From: Burkholderiales bacterium RIFCSPLOWO2_12_FULL_61_40
GTDB taxonomy: Bacteria > Pseudomonadota > Gammaproteobacteria > Burkholderiales > Burkholderiaceae_C
Direction: 5' to 3'
Length of the DNA: 32,604 nucleotides
Assembly: GCA_001770935.1 (NCBI GenBank)
Contig: MESI01000027.1
Span: 1 to 32,604 of the forward strand
Shown here: piece after piece, positions 1-10,636 of the stretch
How the letters are laid out: every line of letters starts with the position of its first letter
How positions within the stretch are numbered: position 1 is the first letter of the stretch
Notes under the pieces: model-generated
What the model saw: the letters and a program-made list of their open reading frames with translations, nothing else
What the model was told of the DNA's origin: nothing
The model's database searches: none
Position numbers and translations under genes: made by a program

Positions 1-7
1 TCGGCTT

Positions 8-36
8 TTGACCGATTCCTTCAAATCAAATATTTT
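8..36 (+). promoter_or_regulatory. Candidate sigma70 promoter for the tandem AAA+ gene
   Basis: A TTGACC box (8-13) is followed after 17 nt by TATTTT (31-36), about 70 nt before the start codon of the AAA+ gene. The first box is close to the -35 consensus; the -10 is a weaker match. This is pattern matching only. Confidence 0.35.
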
Positions 37-108
37 TGGTGAGGACTTCCATCTTAGGGCAGTCTGCGTTATCGTAAATCCGGCACACCCCTATATAGGA
101 GGCGTTTG

Positions 109-2433
109 ATGGCCAAGCGTTTGCTGTTTCAGCCCTTAGGTGGGCACTTGATTCCCTCGCCGGGCTTGGGCGAAGCGCCGGTGATGGACCTGATGTGCTC
201 GCATTTTGTGTTGACCCTGGCGTCACGCCAGGGCGCGAGTTTCAATGTGCGGCGCGATTTCAATGGCATCGTGGGGCTGGCCGGCAGGCATCTGGTGTGG
301 CCGGTATCGGTACTGTCCCGTTTGCGCGATTTTTTGACCCGCCGTTGCCTGGGCAACGAACTCTGGCGCGGGCACGAGGCGCTTGACCCCCAGGAGTTTC
401 TCCAACACCACGGCATCTGGCGTGGCCCCTATGACGAAGCCACTTTGTTCTTCTTTCTGGACGAGTACGCCAAGGACCAGCCCAAGGACCTGATTTCGGT
501 GTTGGCGGCCACCGGTGAATGGCTTAGCCATGCCTTGAAGAAGCAATCCACACTGGTCGAAAAAAACATCAATGCCCTGGCGGGTCTGTTGCAGCTGAAC
601 AAAGCGGAACGCGCTTTGCTGCTGTACGGAACCCTGGCGCGTTACCAGCGGGACATGCGCAGCATTCTGGTGGAGTTCAAGGTCAACAACGCGCCGGAAG
701 CCTTTGCGGCCCTGGCCGAGGTGGCGGGGGTCAGCCCACAGGAACTGGGCGATGCCTTGCGCGCCGGGTCCCGCCTGGAGCGCATTGGCCTCGTGGAAAA
801 CCTGATCTCCGAACACAACATCACCGACCTGGCCGACCTGATGAAGGTCAGCGAAAAGCTGCCGCCGGTGCTGATGCGGCATTACCGCGACCAGGCGGAA
901 CTGATGGCGGTCTTCACCCGGTTGTCGTCCAAGAGCGCCCTGGTGCTGGACGACTTTGCCTTTGTGGCCGAGGATGCCAAGGTTCTGTGCGCCCTCCTGG
1001 CCCATGCCGTGGCGCGCAAGGAGGCGGGCGTCAACGTGTTGCTGTACGGCCCCCCCGGAACCGGCAAAACCGAGTTGGCGAAGGTGGTGGCGCAGTCGGC
1101 GGGGCTGGAGTTGTTTGAGGTGGAATACGCCGACCGTGACGGCAACTCCCTCAGTGGCCGGGACCGTTACCGTTCCTTGCAGATCGCCCAGGTGTTCCTC
1201 AAGGGCAGCGCCCAGGCCGCGCTTTTATTTGATGAAGTGGAAGACGTTTTTCCGCCCATTTCCAGCGAAACCGCCCATTTGTTGGCGCGTGCAGACGCGG
1301 TGGCAGCCCCCAATGGCAGCGTCAGTGGCAAAGCCTGGGTGAACCAGATCCTGGAGTCCAACATCGTGCCCACCCTCTGGGTGACCAACCGGATTGAGCA
1401 GATTGATCCGGCTTTCCGGCGCCGGTTTGCCTACCATCTGGAGCTCAAATCCCCTCCGCCCGGAGCGCGCGAAGGGGTGGTGCGCAAAACCCTGGCGGGC
1501 GTCCAGGTGTCCGACGCCTTTGTCGCGCGCCTGACCAGCCGCAAGGGGCTGACACCGGCCCAAATCCGCACGGCCGTGCGTTTTGCCGAGCTGGCAAGCC
1601 CCGCCGCGCCACAGACGGAGCCCCAGGGCATGGAGGCTTTGATTGAACGCCAGCTCCGCAATGCCGACCTGGCCCTGGGCAATCGGGCCATGGACGGCGC
1701 CCGCCAGCAGGCCGCCACCCGGTACGACCTGGCGCTGCTGAATGTGAGCAGCCGTTATGAAATTTCCCGCATGGTACAGGCCTTGAAGGCGCGCGCCCAC
1801 GGCACGCTGTGTTTCTATGGCCCGCCGGGCACCGGCAAAACCGCGTTGGCGGAACACATCGCCACGTCCTTGGCCAAGCCTCTGCTGATTCGGCAAGCCA
1901 GCGACCTGATGAGCAAATACATTGGCGAGACCGAACAAAACATGGCCGCCATGTTCCACGAGGCCGAGGCGGAAGATGCGGTTCTGCTGCTGGACGAGGC
2001 CGATAGTTTTTTGCAGGACCGCCGCGGCGCCCAGCGTACCTACGAGGTCACCGAGGTCAATGAAATGCTCCAGGGCATGGAGCGTTTCCACGGCATTTTC
2101 ATTTGCACCACCAACCTGATGGACCGCATCGACCAGGCCGCCTTGCGCCGTTTTACCTTCAAGATCCAATTCAAACCCTTGACGCGGACCCAGCGTGAAG
2201 CCCTGTTTGTGACCGAGGCCTGCCAGGGGGATGCGCACCAGTTGGCGGGCGCCATGCGCACGCGCCTGGCGGCGCTGGAGCATTTGTGCCCTGGGGATTT
2301 TGCGGCGGTCCAACGCCAGGCGCTGATTCTGGATGCGCAGATGGAACCGCTGGAATTCCTGGAGCAGTTGGAGGCCGAGCACCGTATCAAGCCGGAGGTG
2401 CGGGAGTCCCGCAGCATGGGTTTCATGCAGTAG
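109..2433 (+). CDS. Tandem AAA+ ATPase, function unknown
   Basis: A 774-residue soluble protein with two AAA+ modules after an N-terminal region of about 300 residues that I do not recognise. Module 1 has Walker A GPPGTGKT from residue 314, Walker B FDEVED around D375, and an arginine-finger-like PAFRRRF. Module 2 has Walker A from residue 571, Walker B LLLDEADS around D629, a KYIGE pore-loop-like motif, and ALRRF. The double-ring layout resembles p97/Cdc48-type unfoldases, but the N-terminal region is not a known adaptor domain to me, so substrate and role are open. ATG 109 is preferred over the in-frame TTG 106 because AGGAGG lies at 97-102, 6 nt before it. The gene stands alone: its downstream neighbour is a small ORF and then convergent recQ. 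The ATPase call is sure; the biological role is not. Confidence 0.9.
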   Translation: MAKRLLFQPLGGHLIPSPGLGEAPVMDLMCSHFVLTLASRQGASFNVRRDFNGIVGLAGRHLVWPVSVLSRLRDFLTRRCLGNELWRGHEALDPQEFLQHHGIWRGPYDEATLFFFLDEYAKDQPKDLISVLAATGEWLSHALKKQSTLVEKNINALAGLLQLNKAERALLLYGTLARYQRDMRSILVEFKVNNAPEAFAALAEVAGVSPQELGDALRAGSRLERIGLVENLISEHNITDLADLMKVSEKLPPVLMRHYRDQAELMAVFTRLSSKSALVLDDFAFVAEDAKVLCALLAHAVARKEAGVNVLLYGPPGTGKTELAKVVAQSAGLELFEVEYADRDGNSLSGRDRYRSLQIAQVFLKGSAQAALLFDEVEDVFPPISSETAHLLARADAVAAPNGSVSGKAWVNQILESNIVPTLWVTNRIEQIDPAFRRRFAYHLELKSPPPGAREGVVRKTLAGVQVSDAFVARLTSRKGLTPAQIRTAVRFAELASPAAPQTEPQGMEALIERQLRNADLALGNRAMDGARQQAATRYDLALLNVSSRYEISRMVQALKARAHGTLCFYGPPGTGKTALAEHIATSLAKPLLIRQASDLMSKYIGETEQNMAAMFHEAEAEDAVLLLDEADSFLQDRRGAQRTYEVTEVNEMLQGMERFHGIFICTTNLMDRIDQAALRRFTFKIQFKPLTRTQREALFVTEACQGDAHQLAGAMRTRLAALEHLCPGDFAAVQRQALILDAQMEPLEFLEQLEAEHRIKPEVRESRSMGFMQ

Positions 2434-2449
2434 CCTTCTCTGCGGATAG

Positions 2450-2479
2450 AGCGCCTTGTCTACAAATCTTGCAGGCGCT
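2450..2479 (+). terminator. Hairpin downstream of the AAA+ gene
   Basis: AGCGCCT (2450-2456) and AGGCGCT (2473-2479) form a 7-bp inverted repeat with a 16-nt loop, 17 nt after the AAA+ stop. No T-run follows, so it is a weak candidate for termination or 3'-end protection. Confidence 0.25.
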
Positions 2480-2542
2480 GTCAACCGTTAAGGGGCCCCA
2501 TGCGTCATAGGCACAGGCGGATGCAGGAGGGAAGTCAGCACG

Positions 2543-2896
2543 TTGGAAATTTTGCTGAGGTTCTTTGAACGCATCTATTTCTTACCTGTTTGTACCGTTG
2601 ACATGCAAAAAGATCTCATCAAAGTACCCGAAAAAGGCACTTACAAAGGGCAACTTTTCAACTATTGGTCGGACGAATTCCGTCAAACCAATGCAGATCA
2701 CTCGGCGTATATTGCCCTGAACTTTGCGGGGGTTTTGGACGCTTGCCGTTCCAAGCTCAACTCCCTGATTCAGCACCACCGCCAGCATGTTTCGGATGCT
2801 GCCGACGGTGCGCGCCATAGCCGGGCCATAGAGCGCCTGCAAAACACCATGTCCGGTGCAGCCATGTCTTACGAAAGTTGCTTCCGCCGCCGCTGA
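2543..2896 (+). CDS. Small hypothetical protein
   Basis: This ORF encodes 117 residues from TTG 2543, or 97 from ATG 2603. I do not recognise it. The TTG is chosen because a strong AGGAGGG lies at 2525-2531, although the 11-nt gap is long; the ATG has no ribosome site. The N-terminus is hydrophobic (LLRFFERIYF) and the rest is hydrophilic and probably helical, with three cysteines and a basic RRR end. Codon use is less GC3-biased than in its neighbours, which may mean a recently acquired or non-coding stretch. It lies between the AAA+ gene and the 3' end of convergent recQ. Without homologues this remains a plausible rather than proven gene. Confidence 0.4.
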   Translation: MEILLRFFERIYFLPVCTVDMQKDLIKVPEKGTYKGQLFNYWSDEFRQTNADHSAYIALNFAGVLDACRSKLNSLIQHHRQHVSDAADGARHSRAIERLQNTMSGAAMSYESCFRRR

Positions 2897-2924
2897 GCGG
2901 TTGACGGCGCTGCGCATTCCGTTG

Positions 2925-2943
2925 CCATATCGCCTTGATATGG
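2925..2943. terminator. Palindromic hairpin between the small ORF and recQ
   Basis: CCATATC (2925-2931) and GATATGG (2937-2943) form a perfect 7-bp stem with a 5-nt loop. It sits between the stop of the plus-strand ORF (2896) and the stop of minus-strand recQ (2952), where a bidirectional 3'-end structure is expected. No clear T-run follows on either strand. Confidence 0.3.
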
Positions 2944-2951
2944 AAATGGAA

Positions 2952-4799
2952 TCAGTCCAGCGCCACCACGCGCAGCACCTCCTGTGCGTAAGCCTCCAGT
3001 TTTTTCGCCCCGATCCCGCTGATGCCCTGCAAATCGTCCAGGGACTGCGGCGCCCGTTGTGCAATGGCCGCCAGCGTGGCATCGTGAAAAATCACATAAG
3101 CGGGCAGGTTGTGTTCCTTGGCAATCTCCGCCCGCCAGGCTTTCAGGGCCGAATAGCGCATCAAACCTTCGCTGTCCAGATTGATCGGCGCTTTGACCAC
3201 CGTGCTCAGGCGGGTGCTGCGCTTGGATTTGCGCTCGGTCGGCGCAGACACCGATTCCCGCAACTGCACCGCCACCTCGCCCTTGAGCACCGCGCGGGAT
3301 TGTTCGGTGAGTTGCAGGGTATTGAAGGCCTGCGCGTCCACCGCCACGGCCCCCATGGCAATCAGCTGGCGCAGCACGCCGCGCAACTGCAATTCGGTGA
3401 AATTGGCGCCTATGCCAAAGGTACTTAAGCGTTCGTGGGCGTGCTGGGTGACTTTTTCGGTGGTTTTTCCCCGAACGATGTCCATCAGGTGCCCGGCGCC
3501 AAAGCTGATGCCGCTCATCTGCTGGATCCGGTAAATGGTGCTGAGCAGCTTGCGCGCGGCGTCGGTGCCGTCCCAGACGGCGGGTGGATGGAGGCAGTTA
3601 TCGCAATTCCCGCAGGCTTGGCTGGTCTCCCCAAAATAAGTGAGCAGCCGCACCCGGCGGCAGTCGGTGGCTTCGGCCAGACCCAGCAGTGCGTCGAGTT
3701 TGCCGCGCATGACCTGCTTGAACTCTTCACCCGCCGGGCTTTCGTCGATCATGCGGCGCTGGTTCACCACGTCTTGCAGGCCATAACCCATCCAGGCCTC
3801 GGCGGGCAGGCCGTCGCGCCCCGCGCGCCCGGTTTCCTGGTAGTAGCCTTCGATGTTCTTGGGCATGTCCAGGTGCGCCACAAAGCGCACGTCGGGCTTG
3901 TCGATACCCATGCCAAAGGCAATGGTGGCCACCATGACGATGCCTTCCTCGCGCAAAAACCGGTCCTGGTGGGTCTGGCGCACCTTGGGGTCGAAACCCG
4001 CGTGGTAGGGCAAGGCCTTGATGCCCGCATCGACCAGCGTTTGCGCGATGTCTTCCACTTTTCTGCGCGACTGGCAGTACACGATGCCCGCCTCGCCCTC
4101 GTGCTCGCGTTCGATGAAGCGCAGCAACTGTTGCGTGCTGTCGCGTTTTTCGACTATGGAGTAGCGGATGTTGGGGCGGTCAAAACTGCTGACAAAGGCC
4201 CTGGCATCCTCCAGTTGCAGGCGCTCCAGAATGTCGGCGCGGGTCAGGTCATCGGCGGTGGCGGTCAATGCCATGCGCGGTACACCCGCAAAACGCTCGT
4301 GCAAGACGGTGAGCGCCCGGTACTCGGGGCGGAAATCGTGGCCCCACTGGCTGACGCAGTGCGCCTCGTCAATGGCGAACAGGCTTAAGCACCCGCGTTC
4401 AAACAGGGAATCGAGCTGCGCCAGAAACCGGGGCGTGGTGATGCGTTCGGGCGCCGCGTACAAGAGCGTGATTTCGCCGCGCATCAGGCGCTGTTCCACC
4501 TGGTAGGCCTCCTCACCCGACAGGGTGGAGTTGAGAAAGGCAGCGCTGACCCCGGCTTCGTGCAAGGCCCCCACCTGGTCGTGCATCAGCGCAATCAGAG
4601 GCGAAATGACGATGGTGACGCCGTGCCCCGCCTGGTGGCGGGCGATGGCGGGAATCTGGTAACACAGCGACTTGCCGCCGCCCGTGGGCATGAGTACCAA
4701 GGCGTCGCCCCCTGCGCCTACATGCTCAATGATGGCCTGCTGGGGGCCACGGAATTGCGCGTAGCCAAAAACCTCGCTGAGAATCTGCTGAAAGGACAA
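2952..4799 (-). CDS. recQ: ATP-dependent DNA helicase RecQ
   Basis: A 615-residue 3'-5' superfamily 2 helicase acting in recombination and replication-fork repair. Visible features in order are a FGYAQFR Q-motif-like start (residues 11-17), Walker A PTGGGKS (38-44), DEAH box (144-147) followed by [10 protein letters not shown], helicase motif [11 protein letters not shown] (322-330), zinc-binding cysteines C380, C396, C399 and C402, a winged-helix region, and a C-terminal HRDC domain (about 535-612). Length matches the family (E. coli about 609). The start is a TTG at 4799-4797. No ATG exists before the helicase core except within conserved sequence, and the N-terminus aligns well with E. coli RecQ from here. 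The ribosome site is weak (AGAAG), and the sequence 8 nt upstream is an interspersed repeat, so the native leader may have been replaced. Confidence 0.97.
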   Translation of the reverse strand: MSFQQILSEVFGYAQFRGPQQAIIEHVGAGGDALVLMPTGGGKSLCYQIPAIARHQAGHGVTIVISPLIALMHDQVGALHEAGVSAAFLNSTLSGEEAYQVEQRLMRGEITLLYAAPERITTPRFLAQLDSLFERGCLSLFAIDEAHCVSQWGHDFRPEYRALTVLHERFAGVPRMALTATADDLTRADILERLQLEDARAFVSSFDRPNIRYSIVEKRDSTQQLLRFIEREHEGEAGIVYCQSRRKVEDIAQTLVDAGIKALPYHAGFDPKVRQTHQDRFLREEGIVMVATIAFGMGIDKPDVRFVAHLDMPKNIEGYYQETGRAGRDGLPAEAWMGYGLQDVVNQRRMIDESPAGEEFKQVMRGKLDALLGLAEATDCRRVRLLTYFGETSQACGNCDNCLHPPAVWDGTDAARKLLSTIYRIQQMSGISFGAGHLMDIVRGKTTEKVTQHAHERLSTFGIGANFTELQLRGVLRQLIAMGAVAVDAQAFNTLQLTEQSRAVLKGEVAVQLRESVSAPTERKSKRSTRLSTVVKAPINLDSEGLMRYSALKAWRAEIAKEHNLPAYVIFHDATLAAIAQRAPQSLDDLQGISGIGAKKLEAYAQEVLRVVALD

Positions 4800-4806
4800 A
4801 GTACTT

Positions 4807-4860
4807 CTGCTATTAAATTGGTAGCTGCTTGCGCAGTGAATACGGGGGCTAGAGGCCTAA
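4807..4860 (+). repeat. Interspersed repeat copy R1
   Basis: A full-length copy: GCTATT..., then GTAGCTGCTTGCGCAG, then ACGGGGGCTAGAGGCC. It lies 8 nt upstream of the recQ start codon, in the recQ-metH divergent spacer. The closest relative in the window is R2 at 9916-9975. Confidence 0.85.
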
Positions 4861-5021
4861 AACACCATGAAACGCCGGCGTATTCACACCAGCGGATGGC
4901 GGCGGCCCGCAGGCCCCTATTGTCCCGCCAATTTGCCTCACCCCTGCAGGCGCCGTCGTTGGCCTTCAGCATGGCCCGGCCGCGCATAGACCTACCTGCC
5001 CGAAGGCTGGCTTCCTTTTTC

Positions 5022-5027
5022 TACAAT
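5022..5027 (+). promoter_or_regulatory. -10 box immediately upstream of the metH N-half start
   Basis: TACAAT, a 5/6 match to the sigma70 -10 consensus, ends 6 nt before ATG 5034. No good -35 lies at 16-18 nt spacing. If it is functional, transcription would start at or next to the ATG and give a leaderless mRNA, which fits the absence of any Shine-Dalgarno sequence there. Confidence 0.4.
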
Positions 5028-5033
5028 AGCGGC

Positions 5034-6110
5034 ATGAAACCACGCAACTACACCCGCGCCCAGGCGCTGCCCGGCATTTTGGAACAACGCATTGCGATCC
5101 TTGACGGCGCCATGGGCACCATGATCCAGCGCTTCAAGCTGGGCGAGGCGCAGTACCGTGGCGCGGGTTACACCGGCGCAGGCAGCCAGGGGGACCGGTT
5201 CAAGGACTTCCCGCGCGATGTCAAGGGCAACAACGAGTTGCTGAGCCTGACGCGCCCAGACGTGATCAGCGACATCCACGAGCGCTACCTGGCCGCCGGG
5301 GCCGATTTGATCGAGACCAACACCTTCGGCGCCACCACCGTGGCCCAGGCCGACTACGACATGTCGGACCTCGCGGTGGAGATGAACCTGGTGTCCGCAA
5401 AGTTGGCCCGCGCCGCCTGCGACAAATACTCCACCCCCGACAAGCCCCGCTTTGTCTGTGGCGCCCTCGGCCCCACGCCCAAGACCGCCAGCATCAGCCC
5501 CGATGTGAACGACCCCGGCGCGCGCAACGTCACCTTTGAAGAATTGCGCGCCGCCTACTACGAACAAACCCAGGCCCTGGTCGAAGGCGGCGCCGACGTG
5601 ATCCTGGTGGAAACCATTTTTGACACCCTCAACGCCAAGGCCGCGCTGTTCGCGGTGGACGAATACTTCGAGGCTTCGGGGGAGCGCCTGCCCCTTATCA
5701 TCAGCGGTACCGTGACCGACGCGTCCGGGCGCATTTTGAGTGGCCAGACGGTCACCGCCTTCTGGCACAGTGTGCGCCACGCCCAGCCGCTGGCTATCGG
5801 CCTGAACTGCGCCCTGGGTGCGGCGCTGATGCGCCCCTACATCCAGGAGCTCAACCGCGTCGCGCCCGATACCTTCATCAGCTGTTACCCGAATGCGGGT
5901 CTGCCCAACCCGATGTCCGACACCGGGTTTGACGAAACCCCGGACATCACGGCACGCCTGGTGCGTGAATTCGCCGCCGAAGGCTTGGTCAATATCGTCG
6001 GTGGCTGCTGCGGCACCACGCCGGACCATATTGGCGCCATCGGCCAGGCCGTGGCACCGCTGGCGGCGCGTTCGCTGCAACGCAATTTCTTTTACCAAGA
6101 AGCGGCTTGA
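5034..6110 (+). CDS. metH: Methionine synthase, homocysteine-binding half
   Basis: A 358-residue protein equal to the N-terminal homocysteine S-methyltransferase module of cobalamin-dependent methionine synthase. It binds homocysteine through zinc and accepts the methyl group from methylcobalamin. The zinc ligands are visible as C259 (GLNCALG) and C325/C326 (GGCCGTTP), and the substrate-loop start LDGAMGTM is near residue 23. It ends shortly after the barrel, where E. coli MetH (1227 residues) would continue into the folate domain; those modules are encoded separately at 7693-10488. ATG 5034 begins the conserved N-terminus; the reading frame stays open upstream but runs antisense to recQ. No Shine-Dalgarno sequence is seen, and no SAH riboswitch precedes this half. 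Confidence 0.95.
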   Translation: MKPRNYTRAQALPGILEQRIAILDGAMGTMIQRFKLGEAQYRGAGYTGAGSQGDRFKDFPRDVKGNNELLSLTRPDVISDIHERYLAAGADLIETNTFGATTVAQADYDMSDLAVEMNLVSAKLARAACDKYSTPDKPRFVCGALGPTPKTASISPDVNDPGARNVTFEELRAAYYEQTQALVEGGADVILVETIFDTLNAKAALFAVDEYFEASGERLPLIISGTVTDASGRILSGQTVTAFWHSVRHAQPLAIGLNCALGAALMRPYIQELNRVAPDTFISCYPNAGLPNPMSDTGFDETPDITARLVREFAAEGLVNIVGGCCGTTPDHIGAIGQAVAPLAARSLQRNFFYQEAA

Positions 6111-6117
6111 ACGTGAT

Positions 6118-6738
6118 TTAAACGCCGGGGCCACTCGGCGTTTCCCGCACGATCCGGTCGATTTCCAGCTGCATGGCCATCGCCAGTTTGGCGTACAGGC
6201 GGAGTTTGCGGGCCGTTTCGCGCAGGCGTTCGGCGATCCGCGCCGATATGGCCAATAGAAACTTGGCGCCTATGGCGGGATTTTGGGCAATCAGGGCCTG
6301 CAGGGCTTCACGCGTCAAGATGGCGCAAAACAGTTCTGTGCCCGCCGTGCAGGACGCCGAGCGCGGGCCGCTGTCCAGCAATCCCATTTCACCGATCAGG
6401 CTACCCGGTTCCAGCACGGCGATGGTGACGGGCTGGGTGCGGCTGACGATGATATTTTCCACAATGACCTCGCCGCGGATGACCAGCGCCATGAAGCCGG
6501 TATCCGCTGAGTCGCCCTCCCGAATAAAACAGGTCCCCTCGGAGAAATGCGCAGGCACCATGTAGCCCGCCACGACGCGCGCCTCCTGCAGGCTGAGTTG
6601 GGACAGAGCCTTGGGCGCAGTCAGCAACTGGGCGGCACGCTCTTCACCGGTGGGGGGCTCCCCGCCACCACGTTCATGGCCCACGGCGTCTGAATCTGGC
6701 GGTGGGTGTGGCGTGGGGGCATCGGAAGGTGCTGTCAT
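6118..6738 (-). CDS. Cyclic-nucleotide-binding-domain protein (Crp-type sensor fold, no HTH)
   Basis: A 206-residue protein with a low-complexity Pro/Gly-rich N-terminal tail (about 1-35) and one cNMP-binding beta-roll (about 50-165). The phosphate-binding cassette is recognisable as GEMGLLDSGPRSAS (116-129), including the Glu and Arg that contact the nucleotide in CRP. The roughly 40 residues after the long helix contain no helix-turn-helix, so DNA binding is unlikely; it may act by protein contacts. ATG 6738 is preferred over the upstream start at 6786 because AAGGAAG sits 4 nt before it. It is convergent with the metH N-half (stops 8 nt apart) and divergent from the outer-membrane protein gene. 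The ligand is unknown. Confidence 0.8.
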   Translation of the reverse strand: MTAPSDAPTPHPPPDSDAVGHERGGGEPPTGEERAAQLLTAPKALSQLSLQEARVVAGYMVPAHFSEGTCFIREGDSADTGFMALVIRGEVIVENIIVSRTQPVTIAVLEPGSLIGEMGLLDSGPRSASCTAGTELFCAILTREALQALIAQNPAIGAKFLLAISARIAERLRETARKLRLYAKLAMAMQLEIDRIVRETPSGPGV

Positions 6739-6882
6739 GAAACTTCCTTTTGAGAGGCTGCTGGGGTCGCTTTGGATGGAAATCATGGTAACCCAAAGGT
6801 GGCCGCAACAAGTTGACCCACGGAGAGGGAGTCTTCAGCCGCCCTGTGCAACAATTCGGCTCTTAAATGAAAGGGAGTGGTG

Positions 6883-7494
6883 ATGAACAAGGTCTTGGCT
6901 GGTTTGGTGGTGTGCGGCGCTTGCACATTGGCGCATGCAGAGGGCTCCAATTGGCGGTTTTTTGCGGCAGCAGGCATGTCCAATGGGGGCGACACCATCG
7001 CGTCGGGAACCATCACAACGGTGGGCTCCGGCAGTGTGGTGCCTTTCGAGATCAAGCCCGGAACCGGAACGCAGTTCCGTGTGGGCGCCGATTACCGGCT
7101 GTCCGAAGGGCTGCGCTTGCAGGGGTCGATCGGCCGCGCCGTGAGCGACCCCATGGGCATGGACGGAAGCCTGGAATTCACCACCACACCGGTCGAACTA
7201 ATGGGGTTTGTGAACCTCACCGACGCCTTGCGCCTGGGCGCAGGGCTGCGCAAAACCGCTGCGGAGATGACGGGTTCCGGCAAGGCGGCAGGGATGCCGC
7301 AGATCGGGAGCTACAGCAGTACGTTAGGAACCGTGCTGGAAGCGCAGTATCTGTTTTCAGCGTCGGACGCCAAAACCAGCAGCGCCAAGCCCCAGTTGGG
7401 GCTCAGTGTGCGCTGGGTCAACGAGTCATTCAGCCACGATGCGGACACCTTCAGCGGCAGGCACTACGAGGTCGGGGTGGCGTTTTACTACTGA
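6883..7494 (+). CDS. Small outer-membrane beta-barrel protein
   Basis: A 203-residue protein with a clear signal peptide: basic start, LAGLVVCGACTL core and predicted cleavage after AHA at residue 18. The mature part alternates polar and hydrophobic residues in strand-length blocks and ends in a C-terminal aromatic signature (VGVAFYY), as expected for Bam-dependent outer-membrane proteins. Its size suits an 8-stranded barrel of the OmpW/OmpX/OprF-N type, but I cannot assign a family. ATG 6883 follows two in-frame GTG codons and is favoured by AGGGAG at 6872-6877. It lies between the two metH halves with no evident functional tie. Confidence 0.72.
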   Translation: MNKVLAGLVVCGACTLAHAEGSNWRFFAAAGMSNGGDTIASGTITTVGSGSVVPFEIKPGTGTQFRVGADYRLSEGLRLQGSIGRAVSDPMGMDGSLEFTTTPVELMGFVNLTDALRLGAGLRKTAAEMTGSGKAAGMPQIGSYSSTLGTVLEAQYLFSASDAKTSSAKPQLGLSVRWVNESFSHDADTFSGRHYEVGVAFYY

Positions 7495-7573
7495 TTCCGT
7501 TTCTAAATCATCCCTGCCGTTGTTGTCTCGCCTGGTCGTGCGTTCGCACTGCCTGCGGCGCGACGCTGTCTTG

Positions 7574-7579
7574 TAAAAT
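7574..7579 (+). promoter_or_regulatory. -10 box for the riboswitch-metH transcript
   Basis: TAAAAT at 7574-7579 would place the transcription start at about 7586, exactly where the SAH aptamer begins. No convincing -35 was found. The agreement between the expected start and the riboswitch 5' end is the main support. Confidence 0.4.
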
Positions 7580-7586
7580 CACGACA

Positions 7587-7664
7587 TCCAAGGAGCGTTG
7601 CAGCGGGTGGCAAAGACCCCGTCAGGCTTGGACCATGTTGTAACCGACCGCAACGACGCTCACC
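7587..7664 (+). ncRNA. SAH riboswitch aptamer
   Basis: The sequence matches the S-adenosylhomocysteine riboswitch seen upstream of ahcY and metH genes in beta- and gammaproteobacteria. P1 is TCCAAG (7587-7592) paired with CTTGGA (7627-7632). The conserved GAGCG-TTGC (7593-7601) follows. A P2 hairpin is formed by GGGT and ACCC (7605-7608 and 7616-7619). The conserved CAGGCTTGG (7623-7631) and the distal GCAACGACGCTCACC (7650-7664) come next; in the latter CGCTC (7657-7661) and GCAA pair back with GAGCG and TTGC to form the pseudoknot. SAH signals a need to regenerate methionine and SAM, so the family is an ON switch. It precedes only the C-terminal MetH gene. Confidence 0.9.
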
Positions 7665-7688
7665 TGGTAAACCATTTTTACAGGTGAG
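7659..7688 (+). promoter_or_regulatory. Riboswitch expression platform hiding the metH ribosome site
   Basis: CTCACCTG (7659-7666) is perfectly complementary to CAGGTGAG (7681-7688), with a 14-nt loop. The second arm contains the Shine-Dalgarno AGGTGAG, 4 nt before ATG 7693. The first arm overlaps the aptamer strand CGCTC (7657-7661), so the two pairings exclude each other. With SAH bound the ribosome site is free; without SAH it is sequestered. This indicates translational ON control. Confidence 0.8.
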
Positions 7689-7692
7689 ATGC

Positions 7693-10488
<2,796 letters not shown>

Positions 10489-10504
10489 CGCCTGCGCCAT
10501 AGGG

Positions 10505-10521
10505 CGGGGCTTTACGCCCCG
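10505..10521 (+). terminator. Hairpin after the metH C-half
   Basis: CGGGGC (10505-10510) pairs with GCCCCG (10516-10521) around a 5-nt loop, 17 nt after the metH stop. It is a stable GC stem but lacks a T-run, so any termination would be weak or factor-assisted. Confidence 0.35.
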
Positions 10522-10536
10522 TTACACATCTGACGT

Positions 10537-10556
10537 ACAGACGACTTCTTGTCTGT
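10537..10556 (+). promoter_or_regulatory. Inverted repeat upstream of the glycine-zipper gene
   Basis: ACAGAC (10537-10542) and GTCTGT (10551-10556) form a 6-bp inverted repeat with an 8-nt spacer, about 80 nt before ATG 10637. It could be an operator or part of the metH 3' structure. No specific factor is recognised. The rest of the 148-nt spacer shows nothing clear. Confidence 0.25.
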
Positions 10557-10636
10557 TTACCTTTGGCGTGGGCCAGGCGTTGTGGGCATACAGTCCGTGC
10601 GCTCGACGTGGCTGGCCCTGATCTTTAAGGAACAAC

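Noticed and set aside
2582..3082. Minus-strand 166-residue frame overlapping the recQ 3' end
   Set aside because: It overlaps the HRDC-coding region of recQ in another frame and its product is Arg/Trp-rich, typical of a non-coding shadow in GC-rich DNA.
4560..5033. Upstream extension of the metH N-half reading frame
   Set aside because: It runs antisense to recQ and through repeat R1; the conserved protein begins at ATG 5034.
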